From NCBI GenBank assembly GCA_021464525.1, contig JADRCO010000757.1:1-26870 (forward strand): a DNA stretch of 26,870 bases. Direction: 5' to 3'. Shown here one piece after another: positions 10,286-23,431 of the stretch. How positions within the stretch are numbered: the stretch's first letter is position 1; the number at the start of each line of letters is the position of its first letter. This stretch comes from Rhizophagus sp. LPA8_4_AMF (taxonomy: Eukaryota; Glomeromycota; Glomeromycetes; Glomerales; Glomeraceae). The translations under genes were made by a program, and so were the position numbers. The notes under the pieces are model-generated. The model saw only the letters and a list, made by a program, of their open reading frames with translations. It made no database searches and was not told where the DNA came from.

Positions 10286-10589
10286 GTACTTTAAACGTGG
10301 TAGTACAGGTGACGATTAATGCAGTGACAAATAGTGATCAGGCTAGTAAAAAAACTGTCCCTCAGAAACATAATAAAAACGTAAATATTAAATCACGTGA
10401 CCAAGTGACGAAAACATCACGCCTGTGGTAAGGTCGTTCCTGAAATTATTTTATTGATCATCAATAATGTAGAAGTATTCGTCATATGAAATAGTGGGAC
10501 AAATATTACACTGTGTAACACATTTATTATAAAATCGCCGCTCTGCTTTTTTTTTTCTTTTCATGCTTTTCATGTAAATTTTAATTTTA

Positions 10590-10935
10590 ATGGAAAGAAA
10601 AAAAGCATTCACGTTTCACGTTCACTTGCCAGAAAATATTGAAAAAATTGGGCAACCTGTAGTTCTTGGTAATGCAGATGAATTAGGTGCTTGGGAAAAC
10701 CCTATTGTAAAACTTCGTCAACAAAATCGAACGTATTGGAAATCTGATCCTGTTTCGATATCTACTATATCTAGTATTCAATACAAATATGCTATTTATA
10801 TACCTAAATCTGATCCTACATCTAGAAGGGAAAATTTTGAATTTGAAGGATTTAATGGAATTGGTGCTGGAGACAATCGCACGTTGGATGTTCAGAGAAA
10901 CAATCAATTTGAAATATGGAGAATACGTGATTTTT
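10590..10935 (+). other. CBM20-like starch-binding domain (within the giant CDS)
   Basis: Residues about 5-110 have the CBM20 pattern: an opening strand FTFHVHLP, then VVLGNADELGAWE with the conserved LG-LG-W spacing, YWKSDPVSI, IQYKYAIY, and FEGFNGIGAGDNRTLDV near the end. The family binds alpha-glucans such as glycogen; RNF213-type proteins are reported to carry such a module in their N-terminal arm. Whether this copy still binds glucan cannot be told from sequence. Confidence 0.75.
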
Positions 10936-13900
10936 CTTTTATAGATTATATTTATAATTCTATCGAAACTAATAACCTTAAAGATAAAGTTTTGGAATAT
11001 CAACATTTATTAACCCTCCACAATGATCTTACGATCCACGCATCAAATCCCAAATTTATTATCGATCGAATTGATGACAATATTAAAGAAAAACGACTGT
11101 TCTTATGTGTTCTCTTAGGATATTATATTTCAAAAAAAAGAGAAGAAGGCTCGCCCCATGAATTACCAGACAATTTCCCATCTTACTTACTGCTTAATAC
11201 ACTTGAGGATTATAAACATGAATTTTTACCTTTAGACACCAAAGATCAAATGCATACTGCTATCATAACTTTAATCCAGCATAATGCTTTTCAGATGAGA
11301 TTTGAGTGGCTTATTATTTTTAAAATTGTGATTGAAGTTGATCCTGATTGTACTTTTATTGAGCATTTAAAAGCTTTAAAATTTTCTGATGAAAATTTAG
11401 CAAAATTCATTGAAGGATGTAAAATAATTAAACCTTATATTAAAAACATTAAATTAGAATCTTACGTTGAAATTGCAAAGGTAAATTTGATATTTGATGT
11501 AAAATTTTTTTCGAATTTTGGTCTAATTTGATTTTAATTAAACATTTTTATATTTTTTAGTGGTTGATCCAATTATGTCATAATATAGACTCTCTTTTTA
11601 AACTTTGGGATGATATTCTTTTACATAATAATGAATTTGATGAAAGTGTTTCCAAATGTTTTACAAAACGTGTTCAAGCAAACATTTCTCATTGTGAAGC
11701 TGTTGCTTTAGAACGCCAGTTCAAAGGACTTCCCAAAGATTATCGAGACCGTTTTTCCGGAGTTTTCCGAGATCATGTTATATTTTTACTTGAAAGTCCA
11801 AATAGAAAGTGGACATACGAAAACATTAATGCTATTAAAAAGTTACTTCATGACAATAGTCTGAATTGGCGCAGAGATGATGCAATTCAATCATTAGAGT
11901 TAATATCTCAGTCACATACTTTGGAATTATTAAATATATTTCCAGAAATTTTGGATGATTGGTTCCGTAGTGATTTTTCAGATACCAAAGAAAAAAAGAT
12001 ACCAAAAATATGTATAGTTTGGTTTAAAAATCTTTTACTCAAACTTGATACAAATATCAGTAATAAAAAATTGTCAAACGAGAGCAATTTTATTTTATCG
12101 GTATTTCAACAATTGGAGCTTATGTATCCTTTGCTTGGTCAAAGGATTAATATTTGGCGAGATTTAACAGCAATTGCCATAGATAGAGTGAAGAATTGTT
12201 CAGAAGATCGAATCTTTGCTGCAACAAAATCAATAGAGCAAATAAAACAAGATGATGTTAAAGTATTATTTTTAGAGATGGTAAAAGAAATATTAAATAG
12301 GTCTACTCTACAAACTCATGATCAGTTGTTAAACAAGTTATACATTATTTGTGATTGCAAAACCAAGATTCTAGACGTTCCAAACATGTAAGTTTTTTTG
12401 TAATAATTTTTTGTCTCTTAAATATGTTAATGTTTTAATATTTTTTTTTTATTGTTATTAATAAATCGTTAGAATGAGCGAGGATATTTTGTATCATATT
12501 ATGACTAAATTGCAAAGTCAATCGACTGTATCCAGCGCTTCAGAACATTATTTGAATATTTTAAGGGCTAGTAAATTTTGGAATATTATATTACGTGCTA
12601 CTGGAAACGTCGCAAAACTTAACTCAAATCCATTTGTTAAAAATATTAAAACGTCTATAAACGAACTCGCTGGATTTCTTCTTGAAAAAACTATTGATAT
12701 CCAATTATTACAGCAAATTTTAGAATATAATGACGAATATCTATTTCAACATTTTGATGCGTCTGTTGCTAAGAAAGCATTGGGAGACGTAATTGTTTCT
12801 CGAGAAGAAATTGCAAAACTTAGGAAGATATGTAATAATTATCAACTTCAACTCGATGTACTTTTCAAATTTTATATCGGATTTTGTCCAAACGATAAAG
12901 TAACAGATGTAGCTGATTATATTCGAGATATAAAACAACACTTGCAAAATTTAGATAAAACAAAGGTGAAACAAGTGTTCTTACCAGATTATTGGGCATT
13001 CCATGAGAAAACTATAGACAGTGCAAGAAATTGCTACAAATTAAATCGATCTCAGGCTTTTCGTAATATCTTCGATGTTTGTATTAAGGAAGACGCTGCT
13101 GCGGTAAACGTAGAATACATAGCACAAAAATTTATTCCAAACGTTTTTGAAAGGTATAATGCTATTTGTAAACAACTTAAGGATTGGGAAAAACTCAAAT
13201 GTTCAGAAGCATCTTCGCTTTGGAAAAATGTTACAGATGTTAATGCAGAGCTTGATTTAATGGAAGGTTATAAAATCTCTAATAGTCAAAGATTTGTGCA
13301 AACTCTTGATTATCTTTCAAAAATTCCTCATTGGGTACAACGACTTGAGGAGCTAGAAAAGGTCGTGGAAATGGAAGTTTTCAAAGTATCACATAATGAA
13401 GATGATTGGTTATCAAAAGCAATTCGTATTTTAAGAGATGATTCCATGAAACTTGGGCAAATAAATAATTTTTTCGAATACCTTGATAGGAGACTTTCTA
13501 ATGTCAATCAAGATTGTTGGAAATTGATAAAAGAGTTATCAAGCGCTGAAGAATTTTTGAGATTCTTAAAGAAAATTGCTGAACATGATATTAAAAATCT
13601 AATTAATGGTGTGGATGATCATTCGGATGAAAGATTGATTCAAGAGGACATTGTTTCATCACTCATCCAAGTTAAACAAATTTTATTTCCTCTTATGCAA
13701 AAAAATATGGAAGCTATTTCTGATTTGTTGAAAGAACTATTAAATGTCATTAAGAAGAACCATACCTTGGGAGAAAAGATTGCATTATGTAATAGTAGCA
13801 ATATGGCGCTGCAAAATATGTACAATAACATTCAAAATCGTGGAGAAGTTACTAAGGAAAAGATTAAGAATGCTGTACTTAACGGAACTTTTACATTTAC

Positions 13901-16900
13901 ACGTGACCAAAAAGAAGACAAATTCTTAGTTTCTTTACACTATCCCTCTAAATCTAATGTGAAGTATAATCTAAACGAAATATTAGATTTACGTGGACGG
14001 GCTCTTTTGATTTCAAACCCACAAAATACGGTTATGATAAATAAAAATGAGGCAGAAATGTCCAAAGATGTTATGGATAAATTTGTTGCCCAAGTCGATA
14101 TTGCACAAGAAATAATTAACATAGTGTCCATGTTAATACAAATGGGACATTTTGGTTATAGAAAGTTTGAAAATAAATTACAAGGAGTGGATAATATGAA
14201 AGATTACCTGATATTTTTAAAAGAAGAACTTAAAGAATGGTAATTTCTTTTTATTTAACTTTTTTTAATATTATTGCTTTTTTATTCTTATAAGAAAATT
14301 GACGAGTTTGTATTTTTACAAATTTAAGGAAAAATATAGTAGATCGTGCACAACAAAGATGCTATTATTTAACATTCTTCCTTGCTCACCACATTTTAGC
14401 ATTCTATGATTATTTCACATCAGAAAAATTAGATAAGGATAATGAAGAAGAATGCAAAATATTGATTAGATTTGTAAACAGTAAAGCCCAATTACCGTCA
14501 ACTCGTAAAGAAATACAAAAAATTTTACGTGGATCCAAAAATTATCTTGAAATTCTTACCGAAATTGGAAATGAATTAGAAAGAATTTTTAGAAACGTCT
14601 CAAAACAATCACGTAAACTTAAAGCGACTGGACAACGCATAATTACAGATCTAGTTAGAAAGGGCGAATTATTCGTCGCTTCTTGTACTGACAGAACACG
14701 AGTTCCAAATATCATCATGTCATTATATGCCAATCATGGATATTACCCCGAACCGTGGCAACTCTTGATATGTACTACTTCAACTACGATGAAGGAACTA
14801 ACAAACTTCATAAGAAGATGTTTATTCGCATCGAGTAATGGATATGAAAATCACTTATTTTGTATTGCAAATTTAGAATTATTAGACTTTGAATTACAAT
14901 TTAGTTTAGTTAACCAAATTAAATCAACACGAGATCAAGATTATTTTTTGGCGTTTATTTGTTGCAGAGAAATTGAAATGCATCACCATATTTTAGATCA
15001 ATTCTCTTCAGATGCTTATGTGACTAATGGCTTAAACACTGATGCTATGAGAGAAATTTATAAGGAGTTATGTCAAAATGTTATACGTGTCACTTCTGAA
15101 TTATCTGGGCAAGGTAAAACTGATTGGATTAAAGAAGATAGTTTATGTAAAGAGAAATTTACACGTAGTTTTTTAATAAGCGATGGTATGGAGTTTGGCA
15201 GGCTTGTACGTCAATTCAAGGAATGTAAACTCCAACCTGTAGAAAGTTTACATATCAATATAATTTCAGCTGACTATCCTGAAGACGTTAACATGTTTTT
15301 ATTTGAGTTATTAACTTTGGGTGTAGTTTCAACTAATGTTGATATAGTTTGCTTGCCTTTATCAGAAACACCTACATATATTTATATAGAAGTAGCCTCA
15401 AATACAGAACAGAATTTACTTAATTCTCTTCCCATGGCAGGATATTTATTGTTTAATCATTTAACTTGGAATATTAAAAATTTAAGAGTTTCTCAAGAAA
15501 TTCATAGTCCAATTCAAGTTGCTTGTAATTATCTGAATATATTAGATAGTAATGAAATAGATACGAAAGAAATCCTTTTCAAGGCACATAAGGCAATTAA
15601 AGAACCATTTCCAGTAGAACGTTGTCAAAGGCTCATTGAGAAATATTTATTTAACAAAGTTACCAAAGACATTTCTTCATTTAGATCCGTTGAAATATTT
15701 ATTAGTGTACTTGCAGATCAATTGGTTCGATTTTCATCAAGTCAATTATTTACCGTAGATAAACATAATTTAATAGAAGAATCTAACATTAGAATTCTTA
15801 TATTAAGGAGCTTAATAGATGTTTCAAGGGATTTTGCAACCAATTCTATTAAAACAAAAGATGCACAGCTAGAATCTACAAGTGCTATAGATGCTGATGA
15901 TGAAAAAGCTCATCGTGGTACAATTGTTCAATGGGACGACTCAAATCATCTTATTGTATTTTTCAATTCTCACAATAAAATATCAGTTTTGTATCGTGAC
16001 AGAAATAAAGTTCATGAATACATAAAGATTTTGTTAAAAAATCAAGTAATTGGTGATCAAACAAAATGGGAATTAGAAGATTATAATTCGATGTCCGCAA
16101 ATGCCCTCTTCGTAAAGTTGGAATATTTGGCGCGAAGATCGACGGAAAAATTGGAACTTCCTGAATATGCTTTGTCTGGTGATAATTTAATAAAGATGGC
16201 TTTAATTCTTCTAAGAGCGCGTGCGAACATTCCGGTCATAGTTTGTGGTGAAGCAGGGTGTGGCAAGGTAAAAAATCTATTTTAATCTGATTTTTTTGTC
16301 TATTCTGTTATTAACAATTTTCATTTCATACATAGACAAGCTTAATTGCCTATTTGGCTATGATGGTCGAAGTTCAATTCATGGCTCTTAATCTTCATGC
16401 TGGAATTGATGAAGGAATTATTATGATGTTTATGAATGATGCTTTGAAAAAAGCAGAAAAAGGAGAAATCTGGTTATTCTTTGATGAAATCAATACTTGC
16501 AATCATATAGGTTTACTTGCAGATTTAATATCTCGTCGAATACTTAATGGCAAACCTATACATCCAAATATTCGTTTATTCTCTGCCTGCAATCCATATC
16601 GTATTCGTACAAGAACTCAAAGTGAAGCTGTTTTGACAAATAAGGTTAAAATATACGAAGAACGGAGTCATCTTGTTTATCAGGTCAAACCACTTCCTGA
16701 TCAAATTTCGGATTATGTATGGGGCTATGGTGTTTTAAGACCAAAAGATGAATTAAAGTACATTGAAATCATGGTTGAAAAAGAATTAAGAAAGTTAGGT
16801 CATCCTGTATTTGTCGAACTATTATTTGCTTCTCAAAGATTTATTCGAAAGGCTGAAGAATCATATAGTGTTAGCTTACGTGACGTTAAACGAGCTATAA

Positions 16901-19900
16901 CGTTGGTGAAATTCTTTTATAATTCTCTTGAAAATCGTCCGGTTTACAAGAAGGGTCACAAATATCCACCACCTGGAAATCCAACTATAACGACTAGATC
17001 TTATGTTTTAGCACTTAGTCTCTGTTACCACTCTCGATTATATGATCAAAATTTACGCAAACAATATCGTCGCGAAATGGGACAAATATTACAAAATCAC
17101 AAAGCTTATATAGGAGAAAACACATTTGCTAAAATTATACGCGAAGAACAAGAGGATTACATTAATAGAATGCAATGTCCACCTAATACAGCGAATAATG
17201 AAGCTTTATTAGAGAATGTTTTGGCTATGATTGTATGCATTTTGACACGAATCCCACTGTTTCTTATAGGAACCACTGGATCTTCAAAATCTTTGGCAAT
17301 TCGTCTTATAAGTTCGAATTTACGCGGATCTGATTCAAATGATAAATATTTCAGAAGATTACCACAGATTTACTTAATTCCACATCAAGGCAATTATTTT
17401 TCAACTTCTGATGGTATAATAAAGGTCTTTGATAAGGCAAATAAATATCAAGAAACAACGTCCAAGCAATTTCCTGTTATTAGTGTTGTTTTACTTGATA
17501 ATGGTGATTTTCGCTTTCCTTATAGTTAGTCTTTTTGCGTCATTTGTTTTTTTAATTGAAATTAACCGAATTTGTTCGTTATGATTTTGAATTTATTAGT
17601 TGATTTGACTGAAACGAGTCCTTTTAATCCATTAAAAGTACTTCATTCTCTGCTTGAGCCAAGCTATCCGGCCACAGGACCAACTGTTTCAGTGATAGGA
17701 ATATCTAATTGGCGCTTAGATAACAGTAAAAGTAGTCGTGCATTACTTGTTCAGAGGTATGATTATAACGGTACAGAACATATAATTTTGCGAGGTTTTC
17801 TTACGAAAATAATTTTCTTTTTTTTATAGGCCACAATTTAATTTAGATGATTTAACCGATACTGCTGAGCGTTTATTAAATACAAGGGTTATTGGATATG
17901 GGCAAAAAGGCGTTTTAGAACCTTTAGCTAAAGCATATTTGGATTATGATAAAAACGGTCAAGTTTTACCCGATTTCCATGGTCTCCGTGATTATTACGC
18001 ATTGATCAAACGGCTTTCATTAGATGAAATGACTCCAGAGAATATTCAAATAGCATTGGCTCGCAATTTTGGGGGGGCTGAAAATAATAGATTGTACGAA
18101 AAGTACTTTGGAAACGTACTTAAGACATTTAATAATCATAAACCATGGTTTTGTAAACCTATTCCGATTGAAAAATTGATCGATTCAAATTTAGATGATC
18201 CTGATGCACGTCATTTAATGGTGATCGGTAAAAGTGATTCAATTGTAAATTTGCTGACTTATCAGTTAAAGAGGAGAGATTTGGATCCTGTTGTAATTCT
18301 AGGATCACAATTTCCCGATGATCAAGAGGATTATTATTATAGTGTTTTGAGCAGAATAATGGTTAATAATTTAATTTTCAACTCAAAGAATTTTTTTTCC
18401 CTTGTTTAATATTATGCTAATATTAAAATCAATATATCATTTTAGATGTGCGTTGAAGCAGGCAGACCATTAATTTTAACAGATTTAGAAACAATTTATG
18501 GTAATTATTTCATTTGCTTTCATAGATATAATAATCAAGTAAATAAAAAATTTTTTCCTTATTTCGATAGGGAGTCTTTACGATTTATGGAATCAAAATT
18601 ATATTGTAGTAGGAGACATGGATAATCCTAAATACTTTACACGAGTTGCACTTGGAGCGTATGCCAATCCTATGCTGTAAGTAAATTTGTGAATTTTATC
18701 ACTCATATTTTATTATTACAAAACATTTTAAGTGATAATAAATTTTTAGTTACGTTTCGCCGAATTTTAAATGTATTCTTGTTACGGATGAGAATAAATT
18801 GGCTTTAGCTGATCCCCCACTTCTTAATCGATTTGAAAAACAAAGATTGTCGATAAATGACATACTTGACGATAGGCAAATATTACTTGTTGAATATTTA
18901 GACAATTGGATAAAGCAAATGTCAACTCTGGTTAAACCTATTTCAGTGACCGACTTATATAATAAATTCACCCAAAAGGATTTATTCATTGGATTTGATA
19001 GAGATGAAACTTTAAAAAGTTTAGTTCTTGACATTACAAAGAATAACCCCGAAGCTAATGATAATGAGATTTTAGAAAAGTGCAAAGAATCATTAATTGC
19101 AATAGCATCCCCTGATGGAATTATAAGAGCCGAATTATCAATTTTAGAACAAGGTGAAGTTGATCGATGGAAATATGTCTATTTCAACCAACAACATCAC
19201 TTTGACCTTTCCAATTATTTTGACGCTTTATTTGATCAAGAAAAATTATTTGCGGATCCCAAAGGACAATTAGTGATTATAAATACATTTTCTAAGATAA
19301 CCATAGATATCAAATCTTGTTTACACGATTATTTAAGATATCAAGTATATAATTTGTCAATCATTAAGACTGAAGTTCAAATTTCGAATATAGTGAAAAA
19401 TTTCTTTTTTGAATCGAAAGATAAGGTTTTAATTCTTCAGTGCGATGTTAATAATATAAAGTGTATCAAATCAGTAAAGTACGTTATTGAACAGTTCCGA
19501 AATGAATTTTTGGCTAAGAAAGAGAAGTGTGAAACAAATATGCTCATTAAACACATATGTATAATTTTACATATTCAACGAGATTATTATAAATCAAGTT
19601 TAATAACTTCTAACTTTATTGGTGACTGGAAGCGAATTACTATCGAATCGTTAAAACCATCAGAGATACCGCTAACGAATCTTCTGGATAAGACTTTATA
19701 TAAAATAATTAATTCGGAATTGTTTGAAAAAATAGTTGATTCAACAATTCCATTTGAAAAAATCCTAAAAGATGAATTATTATGGTGCTTATCATGTACA
19801 AAATATCAACACTCTAATGAAAATTATATCAGGTATGATAACTTTGTGTCTTACTAAAGAAGATTATTTATAATATAATTAATTTATGTGTAAATTCCAT

Positions 19901-22900
19901 TTTTGTAGTACATTGAATAATCAAATTTTAAGCAATTCGATTTTTATAAATTGTATTAAAACTAAAACTTTTGAATGGATTTTAGAAAATTGTAAAAATT
20001 GGCAATATGAAGTAGTTTTAGATAAAATGTATTTATCAAAATTTACTTGCTTATCACTGGCTTTACAAGATTATATAAGAACAATTATTAAACAAACTGT
20101 TGCTAAAATTTTATATTCACTCGAAAAGTTATCAGCAGTAGCTACATTTTTCAATTATAACAATAATAAGGAATCTAAAATAAAAAGTGAATTATCCGAT
20201 TTATGGAAACATTTCTTTATGGATAATACAATCATCAACATTAATAACTTAAGTGAACCAAAACCTTCTATATATAAAATATCACACTTAATGATTAATG
20301 ATCTTGAATTTCCTTTTTCATATTATTTCTTGGATCAAATTAATTTCTATAAAAAGTTATATTATGAAGAACTGGATATATTAAAACAAGTTTTAGAAAA
20401 TGATGATGGATTAATTGAAAATCATCTTGAAGGTTTTAAAACCAATTTGGTTTCCATATATCCAAATTTTGAATATTTGCAAAAATATTCGGAGTTGTAT
20501 TATAATGATTTCATTAAAATAAATTTATCAGCTTATTCAACGAAATTGGATTTCATTTTAAGACATTTAATTGGAGTAACTGAAGATAATATTATAGATC
20601 CATTTATTCTTCATATTTATTGGTGGAAATATGCAACAGAAATTTTAATTCAATTAAAATTGGTTGAAACATTTCCAGATCTTATTATAAAGGCTCAGAA
20701 AGATTTTATTGTATATGGTAAACTTGGACAATATCTTTTCAAAGAATCAATTAATTTGATTTTACAAAATATATGTGATGATAAACCATGGAAACAAGAT
20801 ATGGATTTCATTTTATCCATATATTATAAAATTAATGATTCAAAAAATCTTTCAAACTTGCGCTTATTATTTATATGCAATGATTTATTAAAAATTAATA
20901 CGTTTCCATTAGAAAAAATCAAAGAAATTATTAATTTAGGAAAATCCACCAAAAAGCAAGAAATTATTCCAACTGAAATTATCAATTTAGTATTTAATAA
21001 TTTAGACTACAGTAATGAGATTTCTATTACATCATTCGTTAAAAAAAGCCTTAGTCTTATTTCTTTGGAATCAGAAATTCGTTTAACTCTTTACAAAAAT
21101 ATATTTTCACAATATTCTTTCAAACTGATGAATAATGGTATAATTGAAAAAATATTTACTACTGAAATTCAACAAAACAAACAAATATTTTTCATATTAA
21201 TTAATAATCCTGAAGAAGCTTTACAACTTTCAATTAGATTGAAAACTATTAGTGATAATATTAAAGACATTAACTCAAATATGGCTGAATCTTGCTGTGA
21301 CATAATTCAATCAATTTTCAATCAATTTGAATTAAATGAATTGTTACCTTATTTTAAGAATTCAATTGAATCATTTATAAAGAAAGAAGTTTTGCCTTTG
21401 CAACAAATAACTTCAATTGCATTTTTAAAAGAATTTACCAATAAATACTGGAAGAATTACTTCCAAAAAGATAATTCTTTATCTAAATCATTAATCAAAG
21501 AAATTAATAATATTATGAAAATTAGTGGCAACCTGTTTATACAATCAATGCAATCTTATTTTATACTAATTTTACATCAACAAAGTTCATTTGATATAAA
21601 GCAACTTGAAATGTTAAAGAAAGAATTTACATTTTTTGAAAGTTTTACCAATATAGAGTCAATTACCAGTATGGAAATGTATTTTCCTCCTAAACTTTGG
21701 AAATCAATCAGAAAAGTAAATTTTAAAGATTTTCACACATATTATGATAATACTTTGGACAAATATCCATTACTTTCAGTATTTTTTAAGCATTACAAAA
21801 ACTTAAATTTCATCAAACATCTTTATCCAATTATTAGATTTGTAAAAATTCTAGGCTTTAAACTTGAATATCATTTAACTAGAAAAGCAGCTCAAGTTAT
21901 GACATTTCATGAATTTATTAAAAAAGAATCTGCAGATGATAGTGAATATGTCAATTTAAAATCTTTATTTGAAGAATTTGCTATTAGTTGGAATTCTATT
22001 ATTAGTTATATTGATCAATATCAATCTAAAGAATTACTTAATAAGCCGCATATGAATCTTGAACTTCCTGTAATTTTTGGATTAATTGAACAAAAAAATG
22101 ATGGAATTTACTTAAATGCAATTTTAGAATTTTTAATTAAATTACACAATAAATTTTTAGATGATGTTATAAATATTCCAATTGAAAAATGCAAAAGCCT
22201 TGACTTTATAAAGAATTTGTCTTGGAATTATTTAAATTCTAAAACATATTTTACACTATCTACAGTAACACAAGCACAAGATAATAATTTTATTAATTAT
22301 GAATGGAATGATAAAATTTTAAAGTATAGTCAAAGAAATGTGAGTACAAATGGAAATGTAAGCTTTATATTTGATTTACGAAAAATTGAAATGAAATTAG
22401 CAAGAAAATTAGTTCTTGATAAAGTTTATTTTAAAATGGAAAATAATCAATTTTATTTAAAAAATTTTTCATTCAAATATGAATTATTTCATAATTCTCC
22501 AAAAATTCTTTTTGATATTAAAAAAGTATTACCACAAGTACCTATTCCAGGAGATAAAATGCTAATGATATTAACATTCCTTCAGCAATCAAATTCTTCA
22601 TTAATTTTAAATAGTTCAACAAATTTAGTTGATTTATCTGAATTACTTTTTCTTTTTGAAATAATGCTTTGTTTTATCAAAGAAATATCAATTCAAAATA
22701 GTAATATACTTATTCTAGATTTTGTTGACCAATGGTTGAAATTAGCAAGATATAATATAGAATCTATAGATATACTTAAAGAGTTTTCTTTAAAACATAT
22801 TATTGCATTTTATGAATTAACTGAAGAACAAGTTGCTAATTCAATAATTCACAATATTGATGTTAAATTTAAAATTCCATTAATGCAACAAATGAAGGAT

Positions 22901-23352
22901 TCGATCAATAAGGTTGTGAGTTATAATAATCAAAGTCAACAACTTATTCCTTCTAAGGCATTGGCTCTTGCTTTAAAAAGATTTATTTATAGATTTTTAT
23001 TAGTTAATTCTGATATTGAAAATCAGAATTTAAATACATATATTTTGGATTTCACTTTAGATTTATGGAGTGATGATATTAAACAAGAATTGATTGAAAA
23101 ATTGTTTCCTACTTGTTTATTAGTATCTCATGCTTATAATGCTTACACATTTATAGTTAGTGAAATTGAGGTATGTATTTAACAGATTTTTTATTAAATT
23201 GATCTTTTAAAATAATTTAATTTTAACATTTTATTAATTAATATAAATAGAAAACAATGAAGGGAGAAGAAAATAATGAAAGCTTTTCATCTGCATCTTC
23301 GATAACTGCAAGAAAAAATTTGATTAAAAAATTTAAGAAGTTTACAAATTAA
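10590..23352 (+). CDS. RNF213-like: RNF213/mysterin-like giant AAA+ ATPase lacking RING and RZ fingers
   Basis: Twelve exons: 10590-11480, 11561-12387, 12473-14239, 14329-16267, 16336-17503, 17600-17756, 17830-18361, 18446-18500, 18571-18676, 18750-19832, 19909-23170, 23251-23352. All introns are GT...AG and all phases join: 11,889 coding bp, about 3,962 residues, no internal stop. An in-frame TAA 15 nt before the ATG fixes the start. Domain order: CBM20-like (residues 5-110), helical linker, AAA2 with reduced P-loop GQGKT (1422-1426), AAA3 with P-loop GEAGCGKT (1802-1809) and DE (1858-1859), AAA4 with P-loop GTTGSSKS (2120-2127), then the RNF213 C-terminal domain (about 3440-3900). Animal RNF213 is a cytosolic dynein-like AAA+ ubiquitin ligase of about 5,200 residues; here no Cys/His cluster for RING or RZ is visible. 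ATPase function is likely, ligase function doubtful. Exon 5 may instead end at 17524 (seven more codons). Confidence 0.9.
11481..11560 (+). other. Intron 1 of the giant gene (shared with the pseudogene)
   Basis: 80 bp, GTAAAT...TTTTAG, phase 0, between EIAK and WLIQLCHN. The intron at 3197-3266 in the upstream pseudogene sits at the identical position, which supports this splice call independently. Confidence 0.9.
15050..18835 (+). other. AAA+ motor region of the giant protein
   Basis: Spans the end of exon 4 to the start of exon 10. AAA2 shows a degenerate P-loop, SGQGKTDWI. AAA3 has a canonical P-loop split by intron 4 (GEAGCGK / TSLIAYL), then NLHAGIDEG, Walker B WLFFDEINTC and sensor segment LFSACNPYRIRTR. 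AAA4 has FLIGTTGSSKSLA, ISNWRLDNSKSSRALLVQRP (the family's sensor/arginine segment, interrupted by intron 6) and, further on, VILGSQFPDD and the motif ADPPLLNRFEKQ near 18808. In AAA4 the Walker B reads LLDN, not LLDE. Joined exons 7-10 read IMMCVEAGRPLILTDLETIY, GSLYDLWNQNYIVVGD and so on, matching the family closely. Confidence 0.85.
19909..23170 (+). other. C-terminal (E3-module-like) exon without zinc fingers
   Basis: Exon 11, 3,262 bp without an intron. It carries family landmarks LEFPFSYYF (residue about 2974), LYPIIRFVKILGFKLEYHLT (about 3480), GLIEQKNDGIYLNAILEFLI (about 3565) and FDLRKIEMKLARKLVLDKVY (about 3660). Only about ten cysteines are scattered through more than 1,080 residues; the sole close pair is adjacent CC, so no CxxC pairs exist to build a RING or RZ finger. 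The stretch between the first two landmarks is about 500 residues, roughly half of that expected in animal RNF213, consistent with loss of the finger-bearing segments. Composition is visibly more AT-rich than exons 2-6. Confidence 0.8.
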
Positions 23353-23431
23353 GCAATACTTTAACTACCTTTTATATTTATTATTTTTGTATATTTGAAA
23401 TTTGATATATTCGTTGTATTAATTATATTTA

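Noticed and set aside
10683..11006. 107-codon open frame on the - strand
   Set aside because: Lies fully antisense inside exon 1 of the giant gene, whose own frame has clear CBM20-like features.
13744..13929. 61-codon frame on the + strand
   Set aside because: Shifted shadow of exon 3 with no start context or protein pattern.
18750..19085. 111-codon open frame on the - strand
   Set aside because: Antisense to exon 10; the + strand frame carries the conserved ADPPLLNRFEKQ segment.
19800..19835. CLSC pair (WCLSCTKY) as part of a RING finger
   Set aside because: Only one CxxC pair with no further Cys/His ligands within 100 residues, and it precedes the position of the RING in the family.
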